Shown one piece after another: positions 1 to 7,537 of a stretch of DNA of 12,440 bases (within the stretch, counting starts at the first letter, position 1; every line of letters starts with the position of its first letter). The notes under the pieces were generated by a model. It did not search any database. It was not told where the DNA came from and saw only the letters and a list, made by a program, of their open reading frames with translations. The stretch comes from Bacteroidota bacterium (GTDB taxonomy: Bacteria > Bacteroidota > Bacteroidia > Bacteroidales > Prolixibacteraceae), in assembly GCA_030706665.1 (NCBI GenBank), contig JAUZOB010000068.1:1-12440 (forward strand), given 5' to 3'. The position numbers and the translations under genes were made by a program.

Positions 1-214
1 TAAGCTGTTTTTTGAAAAGTAAAAATAGAAAATGTAATGCGAATTGCAGCCATTATAATAGTCGAATTAAGGCATGTTTTACTGAAATCGCTGGTTCTTT
101 AGTTTCTTCAGCCTGACCAATAGCGATCTTATATGAAGAATAAAGCTTTTGCTTTTATCAATTTACCCGTTTACCTTCTTTTTGATTAATCTTTTACAAT
201 CATACGACAAAAAC

Positions 215-307
215 AAGGTCTTAACCTCTGTGCTATTTCAAGTGCGTAATTCCGCCCCATTCACCTGGTGCATAGATATAAAGTCTTAACCTCTGTGTTA
301 TTCCAAG
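215..307. repeat. imperfect direct repeat, two copies 65 bp apart
   Basis: Copy A (215-242) and copy B (280-307) match at 25 of 28 positions. They share a perfect 15-nt core, GTCTTAACCTCTGTG, at 218-232 and 283-297. Copy B is followed by CCGCAAAGGCAAG. The words 'taacctctgtg' and 'ccgcaaaggc' resemble intergenic repeats of the CTCTGTG / CGCAAAGG type that I associate with several bacterial phyla. That family assignment is from memory, not a search. Confidence 0.6.
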
Positions 308-491
308 CCGCAAAGGCAAGACTGGACTTAGGTGATTCTTAACTGGCATTATGAGACGATTAAATATTTATGAATAGAATACTAATTACCAGATATGCTA
401 CCTGATCCATTCTCTTTTTGTATCATTCAGTAGATAACCGAACCGTATCAACAAGGAAGCAACGCTATACTTCGTTCGTCCTTTAGACGTG

Positions 492-540
492 GTTCAGTCG
501 TGGTTTGTTCGTCGAAATGACGATTGAACCACAACTGAAC
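492..540. repeat. long imperfect inverted repeat (hairpin)
   Basis: The left arm GTTCAGTCGTGGTT (492-505) pairs with AACCACAACTGAAC (527-540) with one mismatch in 14 positions. A second short stem, TCGTC (509-513) with GACGA (519-523), sits inside around a 5-nt loop, so about 49 nt can fold into one rod. Neighbouring words such as TTCGTTCGTC (471-480) and GGTTCAAAT (near 555) repeat parts of the arms. This looks like a degenerate copy of a dispersed intergenic element rather than a terminator, as no T-tract follows on either strand. Confidence 0.6.
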
Positions 541-747
541 GGACTTTCAGAGTCGGTTCAAATAAGGTTTAGGTATGAACTTGTTTTAGTGTTGTGAAGT
601 TTGCAGGTATAGATAAATTATTCGTTGATTATATTATCTGCAATTGTCGGTAGGAGGATGATTGGTATTTATTGGGTTCTGCTATAAATCGGGCAGGCTT
701 TTTATTTGAAAAGTATACAAGATGCTAAGACTATAATAGTCCTGATT

Positions 748-2304
748 CTATTCTTTGGAGCGCAAGGTGACGACCGGGACCATCATTTCTTCCATTGAGA
801 TGCCTCCGTGTTGAAAAGTATTCCGGTAATAATTCGCGTAATAGTTGTAATTATTCGGATAAGCAAAAAAGTCTTCATTCAATGCAAATACATATGAGGA
901 GCTAACATTTGGAGAAGGAAGATAAATTTGTTTGGGATGACTAACTTCAAAGATCTGCTTTGAATTGTAATTCAGGTTCTTTCCAACCTTATATCGTAAG
1001 TTGGTATTTGTGTTTCGATCTCCGATTATTTTAACCGGGTTTGAGACTTTAATCGTTCCATGATCGGTAAGTAAAACGATCGATAATTTTTGACTGGAGA
1101 GTTCTTTTAGAAGTTCAAAAAGCGGACTATGTTTAAACCAGCTGAGAGTAATAGACCTGTATGCAGATTCATCGGAAGCCAGTTCGCGAATCATCTCCAT
1201 TTCGGTACGCGCATGGGAAATCATATCGATGAAATTGTATACCAATATGGAGAGTTGTGCGCTATTAATCATGGCTAAAGATTCGGATGTCCTTTTCCCG
1301 CTCTTCGTTCCTGTATTCTTTTCGAAATAGAATTTCTCTTTTCGTCCAAGTCGTTGTAGTTGCGTTTCAAACAGCTCTTGTTCGAACTGGTTTTTGTTCC
1401 CTTCTTCATCGTCATTGATCCAATATGAAGGGAAGAGCCGTTCAATTTCAGATGGCATCAATCCGGCGAAGATCGCATTCCGGGCATACATCGTTGCAGT
1501 GGGAAGAATGCTGAAAAAGAGGTCTTCTTCGCATGTGACGAAATATTCATCGAAGAATGGACTGATGATACGCCATTGATCAAAGCGAAGGTTGTCAATC
1601 AGAATGACAACGACTTTCTTCCCCTGATCAAGCAGGGGGAAAACTTTTTTTCGGAATATATCCGGAGAGAAAAGAGGCTTTTCGTTTGATTTCTTTCCAA
1701 ACCAGTCACTGTAATTTCGTTGGATAAAGCGGCCAAAGGCCTGATTGGCTTCACTTTTTTGCATTTTCAGGATTTCATCCAATGCAGAATTATCAGAGGC
1801 GGTTAGTTCAAGTTCCCAATAAATCAGTTTGCGATATACTTCTTTCCATTCTTCGTGTGTGAATGAATCATTGATCTGCATTCCGATACGGCCAAATTCT
1901 GATTGGTAAGCAGAAGTTGTTTGTTGTGAGATCAGTCTTTTTTGCTCTACATTTTTCTTTATCGAAAGAAGGATCTGTTTCGGATTAACGGGCTTTATCA
2001 GATAATCAGCCATTTTAGAGCCGATGGCTTCATCCATAATATCTTCCTCTTCGCTCTTGGTAATCATTACCACAGGGATGTTGGGCTTGATCGATTTGAT
2101 TTGCATTAGTGCTTCCAATCCGCTTAACCCAGGCATATTCTCGTCCAGGAATATGATGTCGAAGTACTCATCTTTGACTTTTTCAACAGCATCCTGGCCG
2201 TTGGTAGTCGTATGGACTTCGTATCCTTTATGCTCTAAAAAGATGATGTGAGGTTTTAATAAATCAATCTCGTCATCGGTCCACAGTATTCTGATATTTG
2301 CCAT
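748..2304 (-). CDS. porX: PorX-type response regulator with PglZ domain (T9SS regulator)
   Basis: 518 aa. The N-terminal CheY-like receiver (about 1-122) has acidic pair D10/D11, phospho-acceptor D54 in LDENMPG, T82 and K104 in YLIKP. A helical linker (about 125-225) leads to a C-terminal PglZ domain of alkaline-phosphatase fold. Its likely metal ligands are all visible: D237 (VVILIDNLRFDQW), T271 or T269 (LPTATMYARN), D359 and H363 (NFIDMISH), D413-H414 (LLTDHG) and H499 (QHGGISMEE). This architecture and length match PorX. In Porphyromonas, PorX works with the sensor PorY and the sigma factor SigP to control type IX secretion, and its PglZ domain has been described as a zinc phosphodiesterase acting on oligonucleotides. 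There is no DNA-binding domain. The ATG at 2304 lies 9 bp after the porW stop, so the two genes are likely co-transcribed. No porY or sigP is visible here. Confidence 0.93.
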   Translation of the reverse strand: MANIRILWTDDEIDLLKPHIIFLEHKGYEVHTTTNGQDAVEKVKDEYFDIIFLDENMPGLSGLEALMQIKSIKPNIPVVMITKSEEEDIMDEAIGSKMADYLIKPVNPKQILLSIKKNVEQKRLISQQTTSAYQSEFGRIGMQINDSFTHEEWKEVYRKLIYWELELTASDNSALDEILKMQKSEANQAFGRFIQRNYSDWFGKKSNEKPLFSPDIFRKKVFPLLDQGKKVVVILIDNLRFDQWRIISPFFDEYFVTCEEDLFFSILPTATMYARNAIFAGLMPSEIERLFPSYWINDDEEGNKNQFEQELFETQLQRLGRKEKFYFEKNTGTKSGKRTSESLAMINSAQLSILVYNFIDMISHARTEMEMIRELASDESAYRSITLSWFKHSPLFELLKELSSQKLSIVLLTDHGTIKVSNPVKIIGDRNTNTNLRYKVGKNLNYNSKQIFEVSHPKQIYLPSPNVSSSYVFALNEDFFAYPNNYNYYANYYRNTFQHGGISMEEMMVPVVTLRSKE

Positions 2305-2313
2305 GTCGTCTCT

Positions 2314-5300
2314 TTATTGTTTCAGGTAAATATCCTTGTAAAACTTCACGTAATCAGAGATGTTCTTCTCTTTGCGGAATGTAATATAGTTGTCTTCAGA
2401 GATTATGAAGTTCCGATATTCCAGATTGTCAAAAATAGAAAAGATTTGTTGCTGTCCGACTATCTTTTTAAGGTACTCAGTAGCTTCAACCTGATTTTTC
2501 AACCCTTCAACTTTTAATACAGAGCGAAAGTCGAGTGCTTCAATCGATAGTTTCAATTCCGGGTAAAAGGATTGATTGAAATTTCCAATTTGCTTTTTCA
2601 ATGCTTCCGGGTTGATTTCATTGGTTGAATAGATAATCACATACAGATGCTTTTGTGCAGGATGGTATTTGAAGGGACCGGTTGGAATTTTAATTTCAGC
2701 AGCTGCTGGAGTTTGTTGAGCCTTTTTATTGATTTCGGTTTCAGAAGTAACTACAGATGGGTCTGTTTTGAACTGAGTCGTAGTTGTTTGATGTTTGCTT
2801 TGACCTACAATAGTATCAGAGATATTTAGTGCCTGATTGTCTTTAGTTTCAGCAGCTGTTGCTGACTTTTGTTTAATCTCTGTATCCTTGTTCTCTGCGC
2901 TTGTTGCAGATTGGGGCTTATTCTTTTTCCCATTTGGAACTATTGCTGATTTCTGTACAGGTAAGACCTCCTTTTTTGCTTCAGCAGCTGTTGCAGATTG
3001 TGTCTTTCCATTTCCATTAACCATGACATAACTACCTTTTTCAGTTGGCAGGTCATTCTTTTTCGCTTTTGCGATCAATGCTTCCGGTGAATCGTCAGAA
3101 GAAGCTTGCGGAAAATCATTACTTGTGAAATGGCTGTAATTCTTAATGAAAAATCGGAGATACTCGTCATAGTTCCGGTCATTCATCAGAGCCCGATAAT
3201 TTGAAGATGAAATGACAAAGTTCACATAGTTTGTATTGGCTAAAGATTGAAATACATTCTTCTTCCGAATTATGGAACGGAAATAGACCAATGCCTGATC
3301 TTTATCCTCGAGGCTTCTGACAGAGATCAGTTTTATTTGATTATTTAGATTCTCTGTTTCAATATCGAAATCGATCTTGGTAAAGTGATCGAGATTGTAG
3401 TTCGCAATATCAAAACGGAGCTTGTTCAGATCAATTGAGGTGTTAGATGGCACTGCAATAACAAAGTAGTGCATCAGATCGGGTTCATATGAGAATTTGC
3501 CTCTGAATTCATCGTTTGCAGTTTTACTCTTAGTTCTTTCTTCATTCTTTATATCATTATTCAGATATCCTGTATCGATGAGTTTTTGGTAATCATTGAA
3601 GGCGTTGAGGCTTATAAGTTTTATAATTGATTCGGCAAGAGGTGCAGGTTCAGATTGAGGGAAGTTGTTGACAAATGTTCTCAGATTTAAAGCTAAAAGC
3701 TGATTATTTGTGGTTCTTCCTTCGGCAATAGTCTTTAGAAATGCAATCTTTGACTGGATTAAGCTGTCGGGAGACATTGTTAGCATCTGATTGCAGAGAG
3801 GTATGACTTCGTTGTATTTCTGCTGTTTGAATAAGTAAAAAGCATTGTCATATATTTTGGTGATACTATCGTTCTTTATTTGTAATTGGACAAAGTAGTC
3901 AGGTTTTTGAAGATACATTGCATATTTGCTCTGAGGGTATCTGCTTACGATGAAATGTTTGCAACGATCGGACTGTTTAGGTTCTGCCATTGCATTGTAA
4001 GTCTCATAAAGGTCAAAGTAGGCTGATAATTCATATTCACAACCAGGGAATCGTTTCAGTAGGTTTTCATAGATTTCGGACGAGGATTTGTAATCCGAGA
4101 ATTCGATCTTAAGAATATGGGCTGTCTGGTATAGACTGGTTTTTAGCCGGTCATTCGACAGAGACATTAAAGAATCATTTAATGGGATGTTTTTCAGATA
4201 ATAATCGCGTGAGAAGAGGTTCTCTAATGTCGGATTGTTGAGACCCTCGTCCTTTTTTGAAACAGTTGATGTTTGTGCAACAGGACTTGAAATCTCATCG
4301 GTATTTGTGGACTTGTTTAAGCGTCTCCAATTATCCTCGAGTTTCCTTTTTCCCCATAGCTGTGCGAACTCCTGCCTACCGTATGCAATTGTTGTGGGAT
4401 TGTAGAAATAAAAGACCGTTGCTTCAGTTGTACTGGCAGTAGGAGTGAGACGATTCTGATTCATCAAATAGAAATTCTTGCTGGTATTTGATGCGCCCAT
4501 TTCTTTTTTCTGGGCTTCAACCTTTCTATTCTGCTCTGTGATCCACTTATTAATAAGGTTATCCCGATCTTTTTGACTCATGCCTGCCAAACGTTGTAAA
4601 CTATCTTCCCGCTCAACGGTTTTCAGATTACTGACCAGTCGGGTTAATGCCGAGGAGCGTTCAGATATAATCTTGTAAGAAGGATCGGAATGGTCAATAA
4701 CAATCATTGCACTATCATAATAGCATTGAGAAAGCACATATTTCTTTTTTTCAAAATACAGATTTGCCAGAGTTGAGCAAGTTTTTGCTTTTTGTTCTTT
4801 ATTATTTATGCTTGCCTCTGAAGAAAGGCGATAATTATTTATAGCCAGATCGGTCGCTCCTTTTTTGAAATAGATATTTCCCAAAGCAAAATAGATCATA
4901 TCAAGGTAATCATGATTTTTACTATCCCGGAGCATTTTGTGCAAATCCCGGATTAGCTTATCAGTACCATCATTCCCCGAAGCAATGGTGGAGCTGTTTA
5001 TGCGGGCGTAAAAGGCCATCTCGTATGGCGGGTTTTTCCGCAGCACTTGTTGATAATGGAAAACCGCTTTATCATCTTTCCCATTTTCATGGCAAAGTTG
5101 GGCCAGGATATAATGATAGCGGACTCTTGCATCGTGTTTTATGGCAGTTTTTGTCGCAATTTCCAAATAGGGGATTGCATCATCGTAGTTTCCCTGACGG
5201 ATATGATAATCAGCAGATATGATAGCTAAATCACCTTGAAGTCTTTTCGGAAATTCCGGATCGGATTGCAGCTTTTGTAACTGATCGCGTGCTTCGGTGA

Positions 5301-5856
5301 ACCGCTCGCTCTCGTTGTAACATCTGACCAGCCAGATAAAAGCATCGTAGCGGCAGGATGCGTCTTTATATTCCCGGATAATACGCGAAAAATTAGAGAT
5401 TGCAGCAAGATAGTCGTGTTGATAATAATAGGCTTGTCCAATCAGGAAATAGGCATCATCGACCCAATTATTGTATTCTTTTTTACTGGTAAAGCGACGC
5501 GAGGAAGCTGTAGCTCTTCCCTGATGTACAGGTTTAACGGTAATTGAATGTAATCTGATCAGCTTTGCTCCCTTCTCAATTGCAATATTCATTTCTGATG
5601 CTGCAATCTTATCCGTTCTGGGATCACTGGATTTAAAAATAGGGAGCAGTTTGGTATAATCGTCAGGATAAGCTTCTTCGATTTTCTTTTCACCTGCGAT
5701 TAAGGCTTCGTGACCATTGAAGTAAACATTGTAGTGGGCGGTAAGATTGTGATAAGCACGTGAAATGACGGTGTTTTTCTTGGTAGAACAACTCGCCAGT
5801 ATCAAGAATACGAGGATTAAACTGAAGGTATTTAATGTGTCTCTTTTCAAATTCAA
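2314..5856 (-). CDS. porW: PorW/SprE-like TPR lipoprotein of the type IX secretion system
   Basis: 1180 aa. A lipoprotein signal ends in LASC with C23 as the lipidated cysteine. Next comes the family signature region (AYHNLTAHYNVYFNG, about 34-48), then TPR-like helical pairs at about 131-385 and a second TPR-like block at about 570-755. Two copies of an alpha/beta-looking domain follow (about 794-908 and 1068-1180), separated by an Ala/Lys/Thr-rich linker. PorW (SprE in Flavobacterium) is an outer-membrane lipoprotein required for T9SS secretion and gliding that links core components. As I recall, family members are about 600-900 aa, so this one is large. The start is TTG: an in-frame TAA lies at 5893-5895 with no ATG or GTG after it, and only TTG at 5856 or 5850 keeps the signal peptide. 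porX follows after 9 bp. The family call is firm; the exact start is less so. Confidence 0.88.
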   Translation of the reverse strand: MNLKRDTLNTFSLILVFLILASCSTKKNTVISRAYHNLTAHYNVYFNGHEALIAGEKKIEEAYPDDYTKLLPIFKSSDPRTDKIAASEMNIAIEKGAKLIRLHSITVKPVHQGRATASSRRFTSKKEYNNWVDDAYFLIGQAYYYQHDYLAAISNFSRIIREYKDASCRYDAFIWLVRCYNESERFTEARDQLQKLQSDPEFPKRLQGDLAIISADYHIRQGNYDDAIPYLEIATKTAIKHDARVRYHYILAQLCHENGKDDKAVFHYQQVLRKNPPYEMAFYARINSSTIASGNDGTDKLIRDLHKMLRDSKNHDYLDMIYFALGNIYFKKGATDLAINNYRLSSEASINNKEQKAKTCSTLANLYFEKKKYVLSQCYYDSAMIVIDHSDPSYKIISERSSALTRLVSNLKTVEREDSLQRLAGMSQKDRDNLINKWITEQNRKVEAQKKEMGASNTSKNFYLMNQNRLTPTASTTEATVFYFYNPTTIAYGRQEFAQLWGKRKLEDNWRRLNKSTNTDEISSPVAQTSTVSKKDEGLNNPTLENLFSRDYYLKNIPLNDSLMSLSNDRLKTSLYQTAHILKIEFSDYKSSSEIYENLLKRFPGCEYELSAYFDLYETYNAMAEPKQSDRCKHFIVSRYPQSKYAMYLQKPDYFVQLQIKNDSITKIYDNAFYLFKQQKYNEVIPLCNQMLTMSPDSLIQSKIAFLKTIAEGRTTNNQLLALNLRTFVNNFPQSEPAPLAESIIKLISLNAFNDYQKLIDTGYLNNDIKNEERTKSKTANDEFRGKFSYEPDLMHYFVIAVPSNTSIDLNKLRFDIANYNLDHFTKIDFDIETENLNNQIKLISVRSLEDKDQALVYFRSIIRKKNVFQSLANTNYVNFVISSSNYRALMNDRNYDEYLRFFIKNYSHFTSNDFPQASSDDSPEALIAKAKKNDLPTEKGSYVMVNGNGKTQSATAAEAKKEVLPVQKSAIVPNGKKNKPQSATSAENKDTEIKQKSATAAETKDNQALNISDTIVGQSKHQTTTTQFKTDPSVVTSETEINKKAQQTPAAAEIKIPTGPFKYHPAQKHLYVIIYSTNEINPEALKKQIGNFNQSFYPELKLSIEALDFRSVLKVEGLKNQVEATEYLKKIVGQQQIFSIFDNLEYRNFIISEDNYITFRKEKNISDYVKFYKDIYLKQ
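2694..3003. repeat. degenerate repeats encoding the PorW Ala-rich linker
   Basis: The plus strand carries TCAGCAGCTGTTGC twice exactly (2849-2862 and 2981-2994, 132 bp apart). Variants lie near 2893-2906 (TCTGCGCTTGTTGC) and at 2695-2708 (ending GCTGCTG). In the protein they give QSATAAE, QSATSAE, KSATAAE and TPAAAE, spaced irregularly through a Lys/Gln/Thr-rich, probably disordered segment. The repeats are in frame and do not break the gene. Confidence 0.65.
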
Positions 5857-6059
5857 GATCTTTATCGTAAGAGAAACTCCCGTGTCGATTATTTATTGTA
5901 ATGTAGAGGAAAAAAATCATATTACAATACCTCCGTCAGGGAAAAAGCATTTAGCGAGTGAAGACCTTTTAATGATTCATCCGGAGTCATCTTAGAAGTC
6001 AATTATTCCCTTAAGGTTAAATAAAGTTGACTTTTAAGATGGTCTCACAGAGAAAACTT
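5857..6059 (-). promoter_or_regulatory. mrp-porW intergenic leader with a 9-bp dyad
   Basis: This 203-bp gap is the only sizeable break between ricT and porX, so it probably holds the porW-porX promoter. A perfect inverted repeat TATTGTAAT (5894-5902) / ATTACAATA (5921-5929) with an 18-nt spacer sits about 38 bp upstream of the porW TTG. It could be an operator or an RNA stem. I found no perfect TAnnTTTG box, so the promoter position is not fixed. A 22-codon frame (5922-5990, minus strand) ends inside the dyad, but nothing supports its translation. Confidence 0.4.
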
Positions 6060-7157
6060 TTATTTCTTTGAAACCTTTACTTTCTCTGTCGGCTTGAAAT
6101 TTTTATTTCTGAGATCAAGCTGTTCTATAAGATTATCTGCCAGTTCGGCGAAAGCTATTCCGGTTAAAGAGTCTGTATGGGTTGCAGCAGGAATTCCTTC
6201 ATCTCCGCCTTCACAAATACTTTGTACAATTGGAATTTGTCCCAGTAATTTAAGTCCGAGTTCATCGGCCAGCTTTTTGCCTCCTTCTTTTCCGAAGATA
6301 TAATATTTATTCTCCGGAAGTTCGGCTGGAGTAAACCAAGCCATGTTCTCAACGATTCCTAAAACGGGTACATCCACCGATTTCCCCTGAAACATATTGA
6401 CTCCTTTAATAACGTCAGCCAGGGCAACCTGTTGCGGAGTCGTTACAATTACAGCACCTGTAACCGGAACTGTTTGTACGAGGGTAAGGTGTATGTCACT
6501 TGTGCCGGGAGGCAGGTCGATGAGGAGATAGTCGAGCTCACCCCAATTGCTACCGGTAATAAGTTGTTTAAATGCATTTGATGCCATAGGCCCTCTCCAT
6601 ACCAATGGATCATTAGGAGCGACAAAGAATCCGATAGAGAGAATCTTCACTCCATACTTTTCAATGGGTTCGATTAATTCACGTCCATCTACCTTAATTG
6701 CAAAGGGAAGTGCCCCTTCGGATGCAAACATCTTCGGAATGGAAGGTCCATAAATATCAGCATCTATAAGACCTACTTTAGCTCCGGTATTTGCGAGGGC
6801 AACAGCAAGATTAACCGCAACGGTTGATTTCCCTACTCCGCCTTTCCCTGATGCCACAGCAATGATGTTTTTTACCTCCGGTAAGATGGGCCGTTGTAAA
6901 TTATGCAGAAATTTAACTGAAATGTTGCCTGCAATTTCTGTGTCTGGGCCAACAAGTTTTAAGATCGCTTTTTCACTGGAGTCGACCAGTATTTGGATGT
7001 GCGGATCATCAGAACGTTGAAAAACCAGAGAGAAGCTTACCTTTTTACCGGCAATGCGAATCTCCTGAACCATATCCAGCGATACAATATTTTCATTACT
7101 TCCGGGATAGTTTACTTCCCTGAGAGCATCTGTAATATTTTTTGGAATAATTGGCAT
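6060..7157 (-). CDS. mrp: Mrp/NBP35-family P-loop Fe-S carrier ATPase
   Basis: 365 aa, usual length for Mrp (ApbC). An N-terminal MIP18/DUF59-like domain (about 1-90) is followed by the ParA/MinD-type ATPase. The deviant Walker A SGKGGVGKS is at 103-111, DADIYGPS at 132-139, VWRGPM near 186-191, Walker B DYLLIDLPPGTSD at 209-221 and TTPQQVALADV at 239-249. The family carries Fe-S clusters to apoproteins in the cytoplasm, normally through a CXXC motif at the dimer interface. Here the matching stretch reads NMAWFTPAELPENKYY (271-286) with no cysteine, and C315 is the only cysteine in the protein. I recall the same replacement in other Bacteroidota Mrp proteins, so it is probably a lineage trait and not decay. 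The ATG lies 26 bp after the ATL stop, so mrp is probably the last gene of the ricT-to-mrp operon. Confidence 0.93.
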   Translation of the reverse strand: MPIIPKNITDALREVNYPGSNENIVSLDMVQEIRIAGKKVSFSLVFQRSDDPHIQILVDSSEKAILKLVGPDTEIAGNISVKFLHNLQRPILPEVKNIIAVASGKGGVGKSTVAVNLAVALANTGAKVGLIDADIYGPSIPKMFASEGALPFAIKVDGRELIEPIEKYGVKILSIGFFVAPNDPLVWRGPMASNAFKQLITGSNWGELDYLLIDLPPGTSDIHLTLVQTVPVTGAVIVTTPQQVALADVIKGVNMFQGKSVDVPVLGIVENMAWFTPAELPENKYYIFGKEGGKKLADELGLKLLGQIPIVQSICEGGDEGIPAATHTDSLTGIAFAELADNLIEQLDLRNKNFKPTEKVKVSKK

Positions 7158-7183
7158 ATCGATATTTGTTTAATATGATCTGG

Positions 7184-7537
7184 TTAAAAATCTCTGTCCA
7201 ATTCAACACCTGGATCCCAGAAATGTTTCCTGAAATTGATAATCCGGTCATCCTCAACCTCTATCCCTTCATTTTCAAGAAGCTGTTGCATGGTAATCGG
7301 CGTGTCGAAATGATGCTTTCCTGACAACAGTCCGTTTCTGTTTACGACCCGATGAGCAGGAACAAATTCTTTATAAGTATGACTGACATTCATTGCCCAA
7401 CCGACGAGTCGTGATGATTGAGGTGATCCAAGGTATCTGGCAATTGCTCCATACGTTGTGATCCTTCCGAAAGGAATTAGGCAGACAACACTGAATACTT
7501 GTTCAAAAAAGTCAGTCTTATCTGATCCTTTTCTCAT
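7184..7537 (-). CDS. alkyltransferase-like (ATL) MGMT-family DNA-binding protein
   Basis: 117 aa, a stand-alone MGMT DNA-binding domain. Visible features are the HTH segment IPFGRITTYGAIARYLG (21-37) with Y29, then SSRLVGWAMN (41-50) with R43 as the likely base-flipping arginine, and VPAHRVVNRNG (59-69). True O6-alkylguanine-DNA alkyltransferases have PCHRV with a reactive cysteine; here A61 replaces it, so the protein cannot accept an alkyl group. ATL proteins bind O6-alkylguanine lesions and hand them to nucleotide excision repair; that role is known for the family and inferred here. Its ATG overlaps the trmB stop as ATGA (7534-7537), so the two are translationally coupled. Misannotation as ogt or as a methylated-DNA-cysteine methyltransferase should be avoided. 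Confidence 0.88.
   Translation of the reverse strand: MRKGSDKTDFFEQVFSVVCLIPFGRITTYGAIARYLGSPQSSRLVGWAMNVSHTYKEFVPAHRVVNRNGLLSGKHHFDTPITMQQLLENEGIEVEDDRIINFRKHFWDPGVELDRDF

Larger units (their letters stand above)
1..747. other. gene-free stretch downstream of porX
   Basis: No open frame of useful length or recognisable protein fragment is visible on either strand, and stops are frequent in all frames I read. What can be seen is an imperfect 28-bp direct repeat (215-242 and 280-307), a long imperfect hairpin (492-540), and a 13-nt perfect dyad GACTATAATAGTC (729-741) just after the porX stop. I found no tRNA cloverleaf and no convincing intrinsic terminator for porX. The region is probably a spacer holding decayed repeats, but an unannotated small RNA cannot be excluded by eye. 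Confidence 0.6.

Noticed and set aside
684..712. Possible intrinsic terminator (CTGC...GCAG then a run of T on the plus strand)
   Set aside because: The stem is only 4 bp with a 10-nt loop, and it faces the plus strand where no gene ends; it would not serve porX.
729..741. 13-nt perfect dyad GACTATAATAGTC just after the porX stop
   Set aside because: A/T-rich, can form only a 5-bp stem, and no T-tract follows on the minus strand; could be chance.
1394..2251. Plus-strand frames antisense to porX, and similar ones inside porW, mrp, ricT and pgk
   Set aside because: All lie within well-supported genes and show low-complexity or Ser/Ile-rich products typical of antisense translation; none has a recognisable domain.
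5690..5920. 76-codon minus-strand frame starting at ATG 5920 and overlapping the porW start
   Set aside because: It runs mostly over the porW signal peptide and following codons in another frame and resembles no family. The porW frame itself has a proper lipobox, so no frameshift needs to be assumed.
5922..5990. 22-codon minus-strand frame (MTPDESLKG...) upstream of porW
   Set aside because: Too short, no recognisable family and no clear ribosome binding site; kept only as a possible leader peptide in the findings.
6005..6045. Short hairpin AAAGT/ACTTT after the mrp stop as a terminator
   Set aside because: 5-bp A/T stem with no GC content; too weak to count as an intrinsic terminator.
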